Position numbers and translations under genes: made by a program. A stretch of DNA of 64,000 nucleotides. Source: Streptococcus ratti FA-1 = DSM 20564 (GTDB taxonomy: Bacteria; Bacillota; Bacilli; Lactobacillales; Streptococcaceae). The stretch spans positions 111,995 to 175,994 of the forward strand of contig NZ_AJTZ01000003.1 of the NCBI RefSeq assembly GCF_000286075.1, in the 5' to 3' direction. Shown here in pieces: positions 1 through 8,634 of this stretch (the first letter of the stretch is position 1; each line of letters begins with the position of its first letter). The notes beneath the pieces are model-generated. The model saw only the letters and a program-made list of their open reading frames with translations. It made no database searches and was not told the origin of the DNA.

Positions 1-286
1 CTTGCCTATTATATAATTTCTATCACGGTGATAAAATATTTCTATCACAGATCCATCAAGGCACCCTTAGATTTTCTAATAATAATCCAGCAAAAGGAGA
101 GCGTTTCAACATAGTAATTGACAGCAAACTGGCAGAGGAACTATCAACACATCCGTAGAAATGCGTGTAGAAGCACTAAAACGTATTCAGAATGATTTGG
201 CGGAATGTATGGCAAATTTACAATTTGAAATATACATTGTAAATGCTGAAGAAAAGGTGGTTTTAGACAGTAATTTTAGCGGCTAA
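1..286 (+). pseudogene. decayed ORF fragment of unknown family, cut by the window edge and frameshifted
   Basis: An open frame runs from the window edge to a TAG at 156-158 and reads ...SNNNPAKGERFNIVID... A second frame, shifted by one base, starts at the ATG at 161 and continues to a TAA at 284-286 (MRVEALKRIQNDLAECMANL...). The two pieces read smoothly as one protein if a single base is corrected near 155-160, so I call this the 3' end of one broken gene. I do not recognise the family; it is likely an accessory gene, since it abuts an insertion sequence. No start is visible inside the window. Confidence 0.4.
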
Positions 287-334
287 CAATGGCATAGAGA
301 ATAGCAATCCGAGAAACAGTAAATTATTAGGGCT

Positions 335-376
335 CTATAATATCTGTAGTGGGTAACTCCCATTCAGATATTATAG
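335..376. repeat. 12-bp inverted repeat inside the left end of the IS
   Basis: CTATAATATCTG at 335-346 is repeated as its exact reverse complement at 365-376, forming a hairpin with an 18-nt loop. The outer arm overlaps the left terminal repeat of the ISL3-type element. It could block readthrough into the transposase gene or could simply be part of the transposase recognition region. Confidence 0.55.
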
Positions 377-453
377 GGCTTTTTGATTGTATGAAAAAAA
401 GTCCCATATGACTTATAATGAAAAGCGCAAAACAACTCATTAGAAAGACTCAT

Positions 454-1710
454 ATGGAACATCTTTCAATACCACAGATTTAATCGGATTGAAAGACAAA
501 AATATTAAAATTCTTCTTGTTTTACACCTTCACACCCACATCGAGATACGGGCAAAGTTGGATTATCAAGCTTCTGACTGTCCCCATTGTCAGGGAAAAA
601 TGATGAAATACGACTTCCAGAAAGCTTCAACTATCCCACTCCTTGATATCCAAGGGATGCCCACCGTCCTTAAGCTCAAAAAGCGCCGCTTTCAGTGCAA
701 GGTTTGTCGCAGAGTGAGGGTGGCTGAGACCTCTCTCGTTCAAAAAAACGGGCAGATTTCCAAACCCATCTGGGCTAAAATCACACAGCTTCACACAGAG
801 AGGTTGACGAACTCAGCTATCGCAAAGAAACTCCATATCTCCGTCTCTGCCGTTCAGAGAAAGCTGGATCAGTTCACCTTCAAAGAGGATTTCTCCAAAC
901 TTCCTACAGTTTTGAGTTGGGATGAATTCTCTCGAAATAAGGGCAAACTCGCCTTCATTGCACAAGATTTTGAGACGAGGAAGATCGTCACCATCCTTGA
1001 AAACAACAGGCAATCAACCATTAAAAACGACTTCTACAAGTATCCTAGAGAAGTTCGTGAACAGGTTAAAGTGGTCACGGTGGATATGTCTGGTAGCTAC
1101 ATTCCTATCATTAAGCAATTGTTTCCTTGCGCCAAAATTGTCCTTGATCGCTTTCACATTATTCAGCACTTGAGTCGGGCTATGATGACCACTAGAATCG
1201 CCATTATGAAGAGCTTTGACAAGAAGTCGTTACCTTATCGGGCGATGAAAAATCATTGGCGGATTCTTCACAAGGACGGCAGAAAACTTTCTGACACTGC
1301 CTTCTATTCACGAACTTTCAGGCAAACCTTAACCCCCTCGTGAGATTATTGATAAAACATTAGCCTTCTCTGATGAACTTCGCTATTATTATGAGCTTTA
1401 TCAGCTCCTGCTCTTCCATTTTCAAGAAAAACGAGCAACTGAATTCTTTGAACTCATTGAAGACCATTTGAATCTCGTCAATCAGCCATTTTCAACAGTC
1501 TTCAAGACCTTTCTCAAATACAAAGCTTACATCATCAATGCTCTTAACCTACCTTATTCTAACGCTAAACTGGAGGCAACCAACAAGCTTATCAAGGACA
1601 TCAAACGCCAAGCTTTTGGCTTTCGAAACTTCAAAACCTTTAAAACTAAAATTCTCATCGCTTTGAACATGCAAAGAGAGAGAACCAATCTGATTCTCTC
1701 TCGTGCTTAG
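454..1710 (+). pseudogene. ISL3-family transposase, two frameshifts
   Basis: The protein would be about 418 residues. It has a zinc-ribbon-like start (CPHC ... CKVC), an HTH region (NSAIAKKLHISVSAVQRKL) and the DDE transposase core (SWDEFS, VTVDMSGSY, VLDRFHIIQHL, and a C-terminal NAKLEATNKLIK segment), which is the ISL3 transposase pattern. The natural ATG at 454 is separated from the rest by a one-base loss near 465-470; the next in-frame ATG-like start gives only an N-terminally shortened product from 489. A second one-base shift near 1334-1341 ends the main frame at 1343, and the remainder continues in another frame to 1710. Both lesions make an active transposase unlikely. Confidence 0.85.
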
Positions 1711-1860
1711 TTATAAGTCACCCACTACAGTTGACAATGAGCCAAAAAAGTCCTACTAACCACATTGACTGACTGATCAATATAATTAAATAAGACTTTC
1801 CAGATAGGAATATTAGTCACCATGTAAATAGTCTATAAAATTAATATGCACTAGTACCAA

Positions 1861-2046
1861 CTACTGACAGTTTCTCATACATTCAACAGTAACCGTACAG
1901 ATATAACCTTTATTTCCCAATACAATGCTAAAAGTAGAATTTACTACTGTTGTACCAATACCAGCAGTAAGTTGTTCTAAGTTATTAGCATCATCCATGA
2001 GAATTGATAACTCTTCTTGCAAGCCCGCTTTTTGAATCTCTTTCAT
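1861..2046 (-). CDS. two-component lantibiotic alpha prepeptide (Smb/BHT-A type)
   Basis: This 61-residue prepeptide has an acidic leader of about 29 residues (EELSILMDD...) ending QLTAG, then a 32-residue core starting IGTTVVNSTFSIV. The core ends with LGNKG followed by CTVTVEC and MRNCQ, the mersacidin-like lipid II-binding pattern CTxTxEC also found in haloduracin alpha and lacticin 3147 A1. Three Cys and several Ser/Thr can form lanthionine and methyllanthionine rings. I recognise it as the alpha peptide of the Smb (S. mutans) / BHT-A (S. ratti) pair; the published smbA/smbB letter for each peptide is not certain to me, so no symbol is given. A GGAG ribosome site precedes the ATG, and it follows the beta gene by 12 nt. 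Confidence 0.93.
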   Translation of the reverse strand: MKEIQKAGLQEELSILMDDANNLEQLTAGIGTTVVNSTFSIVLGNKGYICTVTVECMRNCQ

Positions 2047-2058
2047 TATAATTTACTC

Positions 2059-2247
2059 CTATTTGTTAATACAGCGAGATGTGCACGCAGTTGATATACC
2101 AGTAACTGCTACAGTAATACCAACAACCCCAATTGCACATGCCGGAGTAGAGCCCCCGGCTAATTCCATATCTTCATCTTTGATGAGCGTTACCATATCT
2201 TTTTCCACCTCTGTTACATTATTTATTTTTAATAAATTACTTTTCAT
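2059..2247 (-). CDS. two-component lantibiotic beta prepeptide (Smb/BHT-A type)
   Basis: This 62-residue prepeptide has a 32-residue leader rich in Glu/Asp that ends with the double-glycine site MELAGG. The 30-residue core begins STPACAIGVVGI and ends TACTSRCINK. Its Cys residues (core positions 5, 23 and 27) and the hydrophobic middle segment match the beta peptides of two-component lantibiotics, which act with the lipid II-bound alpha peptide to form pores. A GGAAGG ribosome site lies upstream. The gene is separated from the exporter gene by about 100 bp, so it may also have its own promoter for high expression, but I see no convincing -35/-10 pair there. Confidence 0.93.
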   Translation of the reverse strand: MKSNLLKINNVTEVEKDMVTLIKDEDMELAGGSTPACAIGVVGITVAVTGISTACTSRCINK

Positions 2248-2345
2248 TTTATATTCCTTCCTATTCTTTATAAACTACCTATCATCATAATACTCCTATC
2301 TTCTCCTTGTCCCACCCAGCTACCCAAAAGTTATTGCTCAATATA

Positions 2346-4475
2346 TTATTTACCAGAATACATTCGGTAATATTCTCCCTTTCGAGCCATCAAGCTACGA
2401 TGGTCTCCAACTTCAGATACTTGACCGTCTTTTAAAACAATTATTTTGTCACTATTTTTTATAGTGCTTAATCTATGAGCAATAACAATCTTTGTTTTAG
2501 AATCTTCAGACAAATATTCTACAATTTGATGCTCAGTAATATTATCAAGAGCACTCGTTGCTTCATCTAAGAATAGCATTGATTTTTGATTTAAAATAGC
2601 TCTGGCCAAAGCTAGCCTCTGTCTCTGTCCTCCTGAGAAGTTGAACCCATTTTCCGACACCACTGTATTAATCCCCATAGGCAATGAATCAACAAAATCA
2701 AGCAGAGTAACTTTTTTTAGAGCGTCATATATATCATTATCAGCAACCTCAAAATCTTCAACTAAATTTTCTTTTATACTTCCGTTAAACAATAAGGCAT
2801 CCTGAGGAACTACTCCTATCTGCTCACGTAAAGCATCTTTGTTTAAAATCTTTAAATCTAGTCCTTCAAAGTATATATCACCTTCATAATTATCATAAGC
2901 ACCTAACAATATATAAAATAACGTAGACTTACCAGAACCACTTTCGCCAACAATGGCTACAGACTCACCTTCATTAATTGAAAAACTAATATCATCTAAT
3001 GTTTTGTCTTCGGCACCGGGATAGGCAAATGACAAGTTGTTTACCCTTATATTCCCTTTAAAATCTATTATACGATTTCTTACTTCTTCGTCTTCCTGCA
3101 AAAGGATGTCATCTATACGTATGAGGTAAGATTTTGCTGTTGTAATATTATCTGATAATTGAGCTATGGAGATTAGACCTGAAATGTATGTACCTGTAAT
3201 CGATTGTAAAGATATAATCGTTCCAACTTGGTTACTGTGATCCAATTGACTAATCCAGATTCCTAAGATAGGAATGAAAATTGGTACATAAAGTGTAATA
3301 TATGCTAGTATATTTTGATACAAAGTGATAAATCGCTGATTTTTTTCATGAGACTTGATATAATCCTCATAATATCTATGCCACGACCTATGCTTTTTTG
3401 AGCTTATCCCTAACACTTTTACATCAAAAATTGCACGAAAAATATCATACTGAAAAACTTGCAATTTACTATCCGTTGCCAACTCCTTGTTTTTGTACAA
3501 CAACATTTTCTCTCGCATAAACCTGCTCATGGATAATACTAGCAATGTGATAAATGCTAAAAAGACTGCATATAAAGGTTGTAAATTCATAATGTAAATG
3601 AGGATAACAACCATAGAACCTATATCTAAAAAAGTTTGAATGATAATATCACTAATTATCATTTTTAAATTTTTTAATAGTACTAATCGATATTGGATAT
3701 CCGAGCTAGTACGGTTAAGATAAAATTCAAATTTATTTTTAAATAATTTATCAACAACCTTTTTTGATAAAAATTTATCAACGGAGATAGACAGACGAAT
3801 GCTAGTAATTTGCTTGACTCTATTCACTACAAAGTAGACCAAACTGCTTGCGATTGTACCTATAGATAGTGCCCAAATTGTAGTATCTATCTGTTTGCTA
3901 ACTAAAAAATTATCAACAAGTCCTTTTAATAGTAACGGAGCAATTAGTGTCAACGAATAGACAATCACCGCTGCAATAAGCACCTGTACAACGAGTTTCT
4001 TGTTAAAGAATACTGCTTCTTTAATCAGTGAAAATTCTTGTCCTCTAGTATTAACGGTTTTAAAATTTTCGTTAGGCGTTATCTTAAGTATTAAATTTTT
4101 ATAGTCATTATCAAGTTCATCCTTTGAAATTTTTGTTCGTCCAAAAGCTGGATCCAATATAATAACCTCATTAGAAGAGATTGATTCTACTACGACAAAA
4201 TGTCCTCCGATTCTATAAGCGATGCCTGGTAACGAGGAGTTTTTTATCTCTGAGAGTCTATCAGTCACCTTAAACATATTCATGGAAAAACCAAAGTGGT
4301 CAAAAATTTTCTTAAGTCCCCTAATACGCGTCCCATCTCTTCCCGCAGAGAATTCCTTAGGAATATCATTCAAAGTTAAGCGAACATCATAGTATTCCAT
4401 TAACATTACAGCAACACATAATCCACATTCTGTTTGGCTCATCTGTAGAAGTGGTGTAATTTTTTTCTTTTTAAT
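2346..4475 (-). CDS. smbG: lantibiotic ABC exporter with N-terminal C39 leader peptidase (LanT type)
   Basis: The protein exports the modified prepeptides and removes their GG-type leaders. The C39 peptidase domain is N-terminal: catalytic Cys in QTECGLC, His in GGHFVVV, Asp in ILDPAFG. Several membrane segments follow, then an ABC ATPase with GESGSGKST (Walker A), FSGGQRQR (signature) and MLFLDEAT (Walker B). The first ATG is at 4442, but the conserved oxyanion-hole Gln (Q six residues before the catalytic Cys) and the usual Lys-rich N-terminus lie upstream of it. No ATG, GTG or TTG exists between this ATG and the in-frame TAG ending LanM2 at 4479; ATT at 4475 is the best start, with a G-rich stretch upstream. 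In Smb nomenclature, recalled rather than checked, this is smbG. Confidence 0.88.
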   Translation of the reverse strand: MKKKKITPLLQMSQTECGLCVAVMLMEYYDVRLTLNDIPKEFSAGRDGTRIRGLKKIFDHFGFSMNMFKVTDRLSEIKNSSLPGIAYRIGGHFVVVESISSNEVIILDPAFGRTKISKDELDNDYKNLILKITPNENFKTVNTRGQEFSLIKEAVFFNKKLVVQVLIAAVIVYSLTLIAPLLLKGLVDNFLVSKQIDTTIWALSIGTIASSLVYFVVNRVKQITSIRLSISVDKFLSKKVVDKLFKNKFEFYLNRTSSDIQYRLVLLKNLKMIISDIIIQTFLDIGSMVVILIYIMNLQPLYAVFLAFITLLVLSMSRFMREKMLLYKNKELATDSKLQVFQYDIFRAIFDVKVLGISSKKHRSWHRYYEDYIKSHEKNQRFITLYQNILAYITLYVPIFIPILGIWISQLDHSNQVGTIISLQSITGTYISGLISIAQLSDNITTAKSYLIRIDDILLQEDEEVRNRIIDFKGNIRVNNLSFAYPGAEDKTLDDISFSINEGESVAIVGESGSGKSTLFYILLGAYDNYEGDIYFEGLDLKILNKDALREQIGVVPQDALLFNGSIKENLVEDFEVADNDIYDALKKVTLLDFVDSLPMGINTVVSENGFNFSGGQRQRLALARAILNQKSMLFLDEATSALDNITEHQIVEYLSEDSKTKIVIAHRLSTIKNSDKIIVLKDGQVSEVGDHRSLMARKGEYYRMYSGK

Positions 4476-4478
4476 TTC

Positions 4479-7109
4479 CTACACCCCCAAGAACTTTTCA
4501 ATATAAAAATCATTTTGGCTTATGAACCATAAAGTAAATACTGTACCTAATCTCCCATTAAAAAATGAAGGATTTAAAAGATTACTAAATTGCTCATAAC
4601 GCCATTGGCTGTTTTCTAATAATTTTTCTCCTTCTTCTATATAGGTTTTAACTTTTATCACTTTACTATAGTGGTTATTCAATAAACCTGATTGTAAAAT
4701 TATTTTTAGAACCACAAGAGCACCTGCATAGCCATTAACTAGAGAATCATCCATATAATCGCTCCTTTTTCTGACCAAAATACAATTAAGAGCTTTAAAG
4801 AGATCAGTTATAACAATATCTTTTAATTTCTTGGAAAGATTGGATGAACGATAGAGTAAGTACCTACTGAAAAGTATTCCCACAGCTCCATACGATAATG
4901 CACATAGATCCTCAGTATTAGAAATATTGTGCCTAGTATCATTCCAATTATTAGAAACTTTGTTAAAATTAGAATTCTCGAGTTGAATAAGGTCGAGAAT
5001 ATCTTTATCAATAGTCTGATGTTCTATATATTGGCGGAGAACTGATAACACTAAAATATCGCCTGCATATCCATGAAATAAACCAGTAAGATTACGCTTA
5101 GTGTAAGTTTTTAAATATATTTCTCCTAATAGTTTTATATCATCCAGATAAGCCTTATTTGAAGTTTCTTTGTAGAGATAGTTTAAAACCAGAATGGCAC
5201 TCCCATACGTTGAAAAATCTACAATATCTTTTTCATGTACTATGTCTTTTGAAGATGTGTAGTTTTGCTTCTCAGATTCTAAATTAAAATAATGATAGAG
5301 CAAGTATGACGATTGTCTACCTATTAGTCCAGAAAGACCTTCACTTGTGTCACCACTCCTGACTGTAGCTATTATTTTTTCTCTCAATTTACTATTTTTA
5401 CAATAGCTAGCTAAAAACAAGAGAGAACCACCAAATGTATATATATCATTACAATAATGTAACAGCGTATTCTGAACAGTGTGATCAATCACTCCAAATT
5501 TAAAACCCATATCATTCGAGCAAAATGATTCAAATGCTTGTAGTTCATTATCCACTCTGTTTCTATTATCCAAATAGTGAGATTCTCTTTCTATTGGAAT
5601 ATCTAATCCCAAAATTAGCTGCAAATAGTATTTTTCTTTATTCAAATCATTAAGGCTAAGCCCTCCAATTCTCTTTATGAGGTTGTCCTTAATTATTTTA
5701 TTATCAGTTACTTCGCTGATTAAAAAATAAGGGATAGCTTGTTGTTTCAAACAAGCCATTTCTTTGTCAACTATTTTTTTATCGCGTTTACTGTGCTTCC
5801 TCAATAGGTTGATATAATTTTCTGACTTTTCCTTACTCTTAGTGTACATTGGTAAGTTTAAATCATCTAAATATTTACCATAAAAAGCCGTATTACGAAG
5901 CACAACCCTATAATCATAGCTCTCTATTAATTCTAGTTCCTGAATGAACCTCTCCTTATATTTGAGAAAAACTCTAATTCCTGTATCGAAACCTTTCAGT
6001 ACATCTGCTGAATACTCTTCAGGATTAACCTTGATGCCATTTATGTCTTGTGGTATATTACTATGCTTTTCAGTATAACTGTAGACTCCTAGATTAATGT
6101 CATCTTGTCCCTTATGAATTACACCATGCCGCCAAGTGGTTATATCACCTCCACTAAATGCACTTAAATCTAGTGAACCATATACAAGTCTTTTTTCTCT
6201 AGAATTAAATAGATAAGTTTCTGTCAATAGTGAGTCTAATTTTTCTCTATTTAGTGTGTCCGTTATAGCAGCTTCTAAATCAATAAAATAGGGACCATAT
6301 TTTGTAGAAATAATATTCTCACTATGAAGATCCTTACTTCCTAAAATTGTAAAAATAGCTGTTATAATTCCAAATTTATAATAAAAATTTTGGAGTTCTA
6401 TACTATTTAAAACTGCACTATCTGACTTGATGTATTCTTGAAGACATAAGTCATCGTCTAAGAAAATTGTATTTGCAATAGGTAGTTTGATATTTTCCTT
6501 ATCAAAATATTTTTGAAAAATTCTCAAAAGACGATCCCCTAAATTAGGACGTTTCTTGATCAATATTCTTTTTTCATTTAGTGTAAGTATAGCTACAAAT
6601 GTATTAATATGAAAATCACCTTCAAAGGTATTAAGTTTACTAAGAGACAGCGACTCACTTTCTTTTAAGCTAGCAAAGTTCCTTATTTCTACTTGGTAAT
6701 TTTGAAGTAGACTAAATACTTCTTTAATCCTTTGAATATAATTACAAATAACAACTTCACAATTATCTTTCACTGTTGGATAAATTTGATGAAATTCTTG
6801 AAAATATCTATCTTTTTGAAGATTTTCATTATAATCTTTGTATGATAAATTAGGATTTATAGCTCTTTCTTCCTGATAATAGTCAATCAGAGAATTAATT
6901 GCTACTGATGATATATTCTCTAAGATACCATCGATAAGTGTGTAGTAACAATTGTCCTGATCTTTTTGGCTACTGAATAGTCCTTTTGAATCAATAGATA
7001 ATAATTGCTCATATATCTTTGAAATATAGTGAGAAAAATAGTTTTCAAATTTACCCTCTATACTGGGATAAGCCGAATTTCTTATGTTTTCCACTATGCA
7101 TAACCCCAT
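4479..7109 (-). CDS. smbM2: class II lanthipeptide synthetase LanM2 (degenerate cyclase domain)
   Basis: The 876-residue protein has a DUF4135-type dehydratase domain with its kinase-like catalytic segment KDLHSENI (about residue 260) and IDLEAA, which phosphorylates and eliminates Ser/Thr. The C-terminal LanC-like domain keeps the glycine-rich repeats (GLFHGYAG near 680) but reads LSYGAVG where the first zinc Cys is expected (normally WCxG) and VNGYAG where the Cys-His pair (CHG) is expected. All three canonical zinc ligands therefore seem absent. The gene overlaps the permease gene by 16 nt at the chosen ATG; a GTG at about 7096 is an alternative start. The product is expected to modify one of the two peptides. 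Confidence 0.9.
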   Translation of the reverse strand: MGLCIVENIRNSAYPSIEGKFENYFSHYISKIYEQLLSIDSKGLFSSQKDQDNCYYTLIDGILENISSVAINSLIDYYQEERAINPNLSYKDYNENLQKDRYFQEFHQIYPTVKDNCEVVICNYIQRIKEVFSLLQNYQVEIRNFASLKESESLSLSKLNTFEGDFHINTFVAILTLNEKRILIKKRPNLGDRLLRIFQKYFDKENIKLPIANTIFLDDDLCLQEYIKSDSAVLNSIELQNFYYKFGIITAIFTILGSKDLHSENIISTKYGPYFIDLEAAITDTLNREKLDSLLTETYLFNSREKRLVYGSLDLSAFSGGDITTWRHGVIHKGQDDINLGVYSYTEKHSNIPQDINGIKVNPEEYSADVLKGFDTGIRVFLKYKERFIQELELIESYDYRVVLRNTAFYGKYLDDLNLPMYTKSKEKSENYINLLRKHSKRDKKIVDKEMACLKQQAIPYFLISEVTDNKIIKDNLIKRIGGLSLNDLNKEKYYLQLILGLDIPIERESHYLDNRNRVDNELQAFESFCSNDMGFKFGVIDHTVQNTLLHYCNDIYTFGGSLLFLASYCKNSKLREKIIATVRSGDTSEGLSGLIGRQSSYLLYHYFNLESEKQNYTSSKDIVHEKDIVDFSTYGSAILVLNYLYKETSNKAYLDDIKLLGEIYLKTYTKRNLTGLFHGYAGDILVLSVLRQYIEHQTIDKDILDLIQLENSNFNKVSNNWNDTRHNISNTEDLCALSYGAVGILFSRYLLYRSSNLSKKLKDIVITDLFKALNCILVRKRSDYMDDSLVNGYAGALVVLKIILQSGLLNNHYSKVIKVKTYIEEGEKLLENSQWRYEQFSNLLNPSFFNGRLGTVFTLWFISQNDFYIEKFLGV

Positions 7110-7810
7110 TTACGATAAATCACAGGTAATAATGCCATCAATGCAACACTCCAAACAATAGTAACCACATACTGTTCCGGAGTGTATTTAGCAAAACTAA
7201 AGGCATTTTCAACAAATGATAAAGGAATATATTTAGTCAAATCAGCTGTAGATTCAAAATTATTCATAACATTCATGATAGTCACCCCTAATCTTAATGT
7301 AAGGAATAGAGTGATGAATGAATATAATGAACTTTTTAAAACTAATGTGATAATGCTTCCTAATGAAAAGAGAAATAGCGCATAAACTAAGTAAGCAGGT
7401 ACCAGATGGTTAAAAATTTCAAATAAATCAATCTGCGGATGATTAAAATAAATTTTATAAAATGCAACTTCCGCAAAAGAAACTAGGCTAGTCAAAATAG
7501 CTAAAAGCTCAACTGCTAATAACTTTCTCAAAATAATTTCAATACTTGATCGCCCACTAATTCTAAGCTGATTGATGGTTTTATAGCGAAACTCTCTACC
7601 AAAGGCATTGATAGCTGCATACATCAATAAGAAATTGGAAACGGTAGAAAATACACTGTAGATATTATAAACCTGAAAAGGTCCCTTTAAATTCTCAATA
7701 GAATAGATGATTCCCCCACCAAGCAATAGGGATAGCATCAGAAAAATAAATACACTAAATTTCACAATAGTTAGTCTTACAAACAAGACCGTTGCCCATT
7801 TATTGTTCAT
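7094..7810 (-). CDS. smbT: lantibiotic immunity ABC transporter permease
   Basis: The protein is about 238 residues with six hydrophobic segments and no soluble domain, the form of a LanE/LanG-like ABC-2 permease. It pairs with the ATPase gene just upstream. SmbFT is known as an ABC complex protecting streptococci against Smb, and order and type fit. I chose the ATG at 7810 (MNNKWATV...), which overlaps the end of the ATPase gene by 11 nt and has GAGG upstream; the longer frame to 7825 has no ribosome site. The tight overlaps on both sides imply coupled translation. Confidence 0.85.
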   Translation of the reverse strand: MNNKWATVLFVRLTIVKFSVFIFLMLSLLLGGGIIYSIENLKGPFQVYNIYSVFSTVSNFLLMYAAINAFGREFRYKTINQLRISGRSSIEIILRKLLAVELLAILTSLVSFAEVAFYKIYFNHPQIDLFEIFNHLVPAYLVYALFLFSLGSIITLVLKSSLYSFITLFLTLRLGVTIMNVMNNFESTADLTKYIPLSFVENAFSFAKYTPEQYVVTIVWSVALMALLPVIYRKWGYA

Positions 7811-8624
7811 CAAAATATACCTCACTCAAACTTATTTTTTCCTTCTCAAGAGTAATATTCTTCTCTCTTTGTAACATTTCTTCAATGGCATCAATATCAC
7901 GAACAATAATATCCCTACCATTTTGTTCATAGTCGAAACCATTATCTTCTAATAAGCAGATTAGCTCAGATTGAGATAAATCAGGATGATAAATCTTATA
8001 TTTCATATGCTCCTTAGCATCCAAGCTGCTAATTGTGTGATCCCTCAGCAGAACTGCTTTGTTACAAATTTGCTCCAAATTTTGTAAGATGTGACTGGAA
8101 ATAATAAAAGTAATACCCTTTTCAGATGACAATTTTTTTATTAAGTCCAGTAAATTTTTAATACCAGTAGGGTCCAGACCATTTGTCGGTTCATCTAATA
8201 AGATAAACTCCTCAGAAGCAATGAGAGCAATAAAGAGTCCAACTCTCTGCTTCATCCCCAAAGATAGTTTTGAAACTTTTTTATGTAAATAACTATCCAC
8301 CTGTAGAACATATTTATAATCATCAATGACGCTGTAACTCTTGCCAAATAAACGACAGTAAAATTTCAAATTACCCAACACTGTCATATCAGCATAGAGG
8401 CTGGGGTGTTCAATTAAAGTACCAACATTATGAGCTTGAATCTTAATATCTCCTTTATAGTTGGGAATGATGCCTGAAATGAGCTTCATCAAAGTTGACT
8501 TTCCAGCACCATTTTCACCAACCAAACCTAGGATATCTCCTTGCTCTAACGTAAGATTAATGTTTTTCAAGACATAATCTTTTCCATATTTAAAATTTAC
8601 GTTTTGAATCTCTAAAATTTTCAT
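7800..8624 (-). CDS. smbF: lantibiotic immunity ABC transporter ATP-binding protein
   Basis: This is an ABC ATPase of the BcrA/LanF type. It shows GENGAGKST (Walker A), LSLGMKQR (signature) and FILLDEPTNGLDP (Walker B), with a family-typical C-terminal tail of about 70 residues. The LanF role is to drive removal of the lantibiotic from the membrane with the permease encoded next. The start is the ATG at 8624 preceded by GGAAG; a GTG two codons upstream is possible. It lies 10 nt after the LanM1 stop, inside the operon. Confidence 0.88.
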   Translation of the reverse strand: MKILEIQNVNFKYGKDYVLKNINLTLEQGDILGLVGENGAGKSTLMKLISGIIPNYKGDIKIQAHNVGTLIEHPSLYADMTVLGNLKFYCRLFGKSYSVIDDYKYVLQVDSYLHKKVSKLSLGMKQRVGLFIALIASEEFILLDEPTNGLDPTGIKNLLDLIKKLSSEKGITFIISSHILQNLEQICNKAVLLRDHTISSLDAKEHMKYKIYHPDLSQSELICLLEDNGFDYEQNGRDIIVRDIDAIEEMLQREKNITLEKEKISLSEVYFDEQ

Positions 8625-8634
8625 ATCCACTTCC

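Larger units (their letters stand above)
331..1743 (+). mobile_element. ISL3-family insertion sequence (IS1193/IS1167-like), inactive
   Basis: The element is bounded by imperfect terminal inverted repeats. The left end at 331 reads GGCTCTATAATATCTGTAGT, and the right end, read on the minus strand from 1743, begins GGCTCATTGTCAACTGTAGT; both continue as GGGTRACT. The length (about 1.41 kb) and the single transposase with an N-terminal zinc finger fit ISL3. ISL3 elements usually make 8-bp target duplications, but the flanks (323-330 and 1744-1751) do not match, so the element has decayed or one flank was rearranged. It lies just past the last gene of the lantibiotic operon, a typical boundary for acquired DNA. 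Confidence 0.8.

Noticed and set aside
323..1751. 8-bp target duplication of the ISL3 element
   Set aside because: The flanks ATTATTAG and AAAAAAGT do not match.
4479..7109. CRISPR or other defence system in the accessory left arm
   Set aside because: No regularly spaced direct repeats or defence-type domains were found; the arm is accounted for by the lantibiotic locus and IS.
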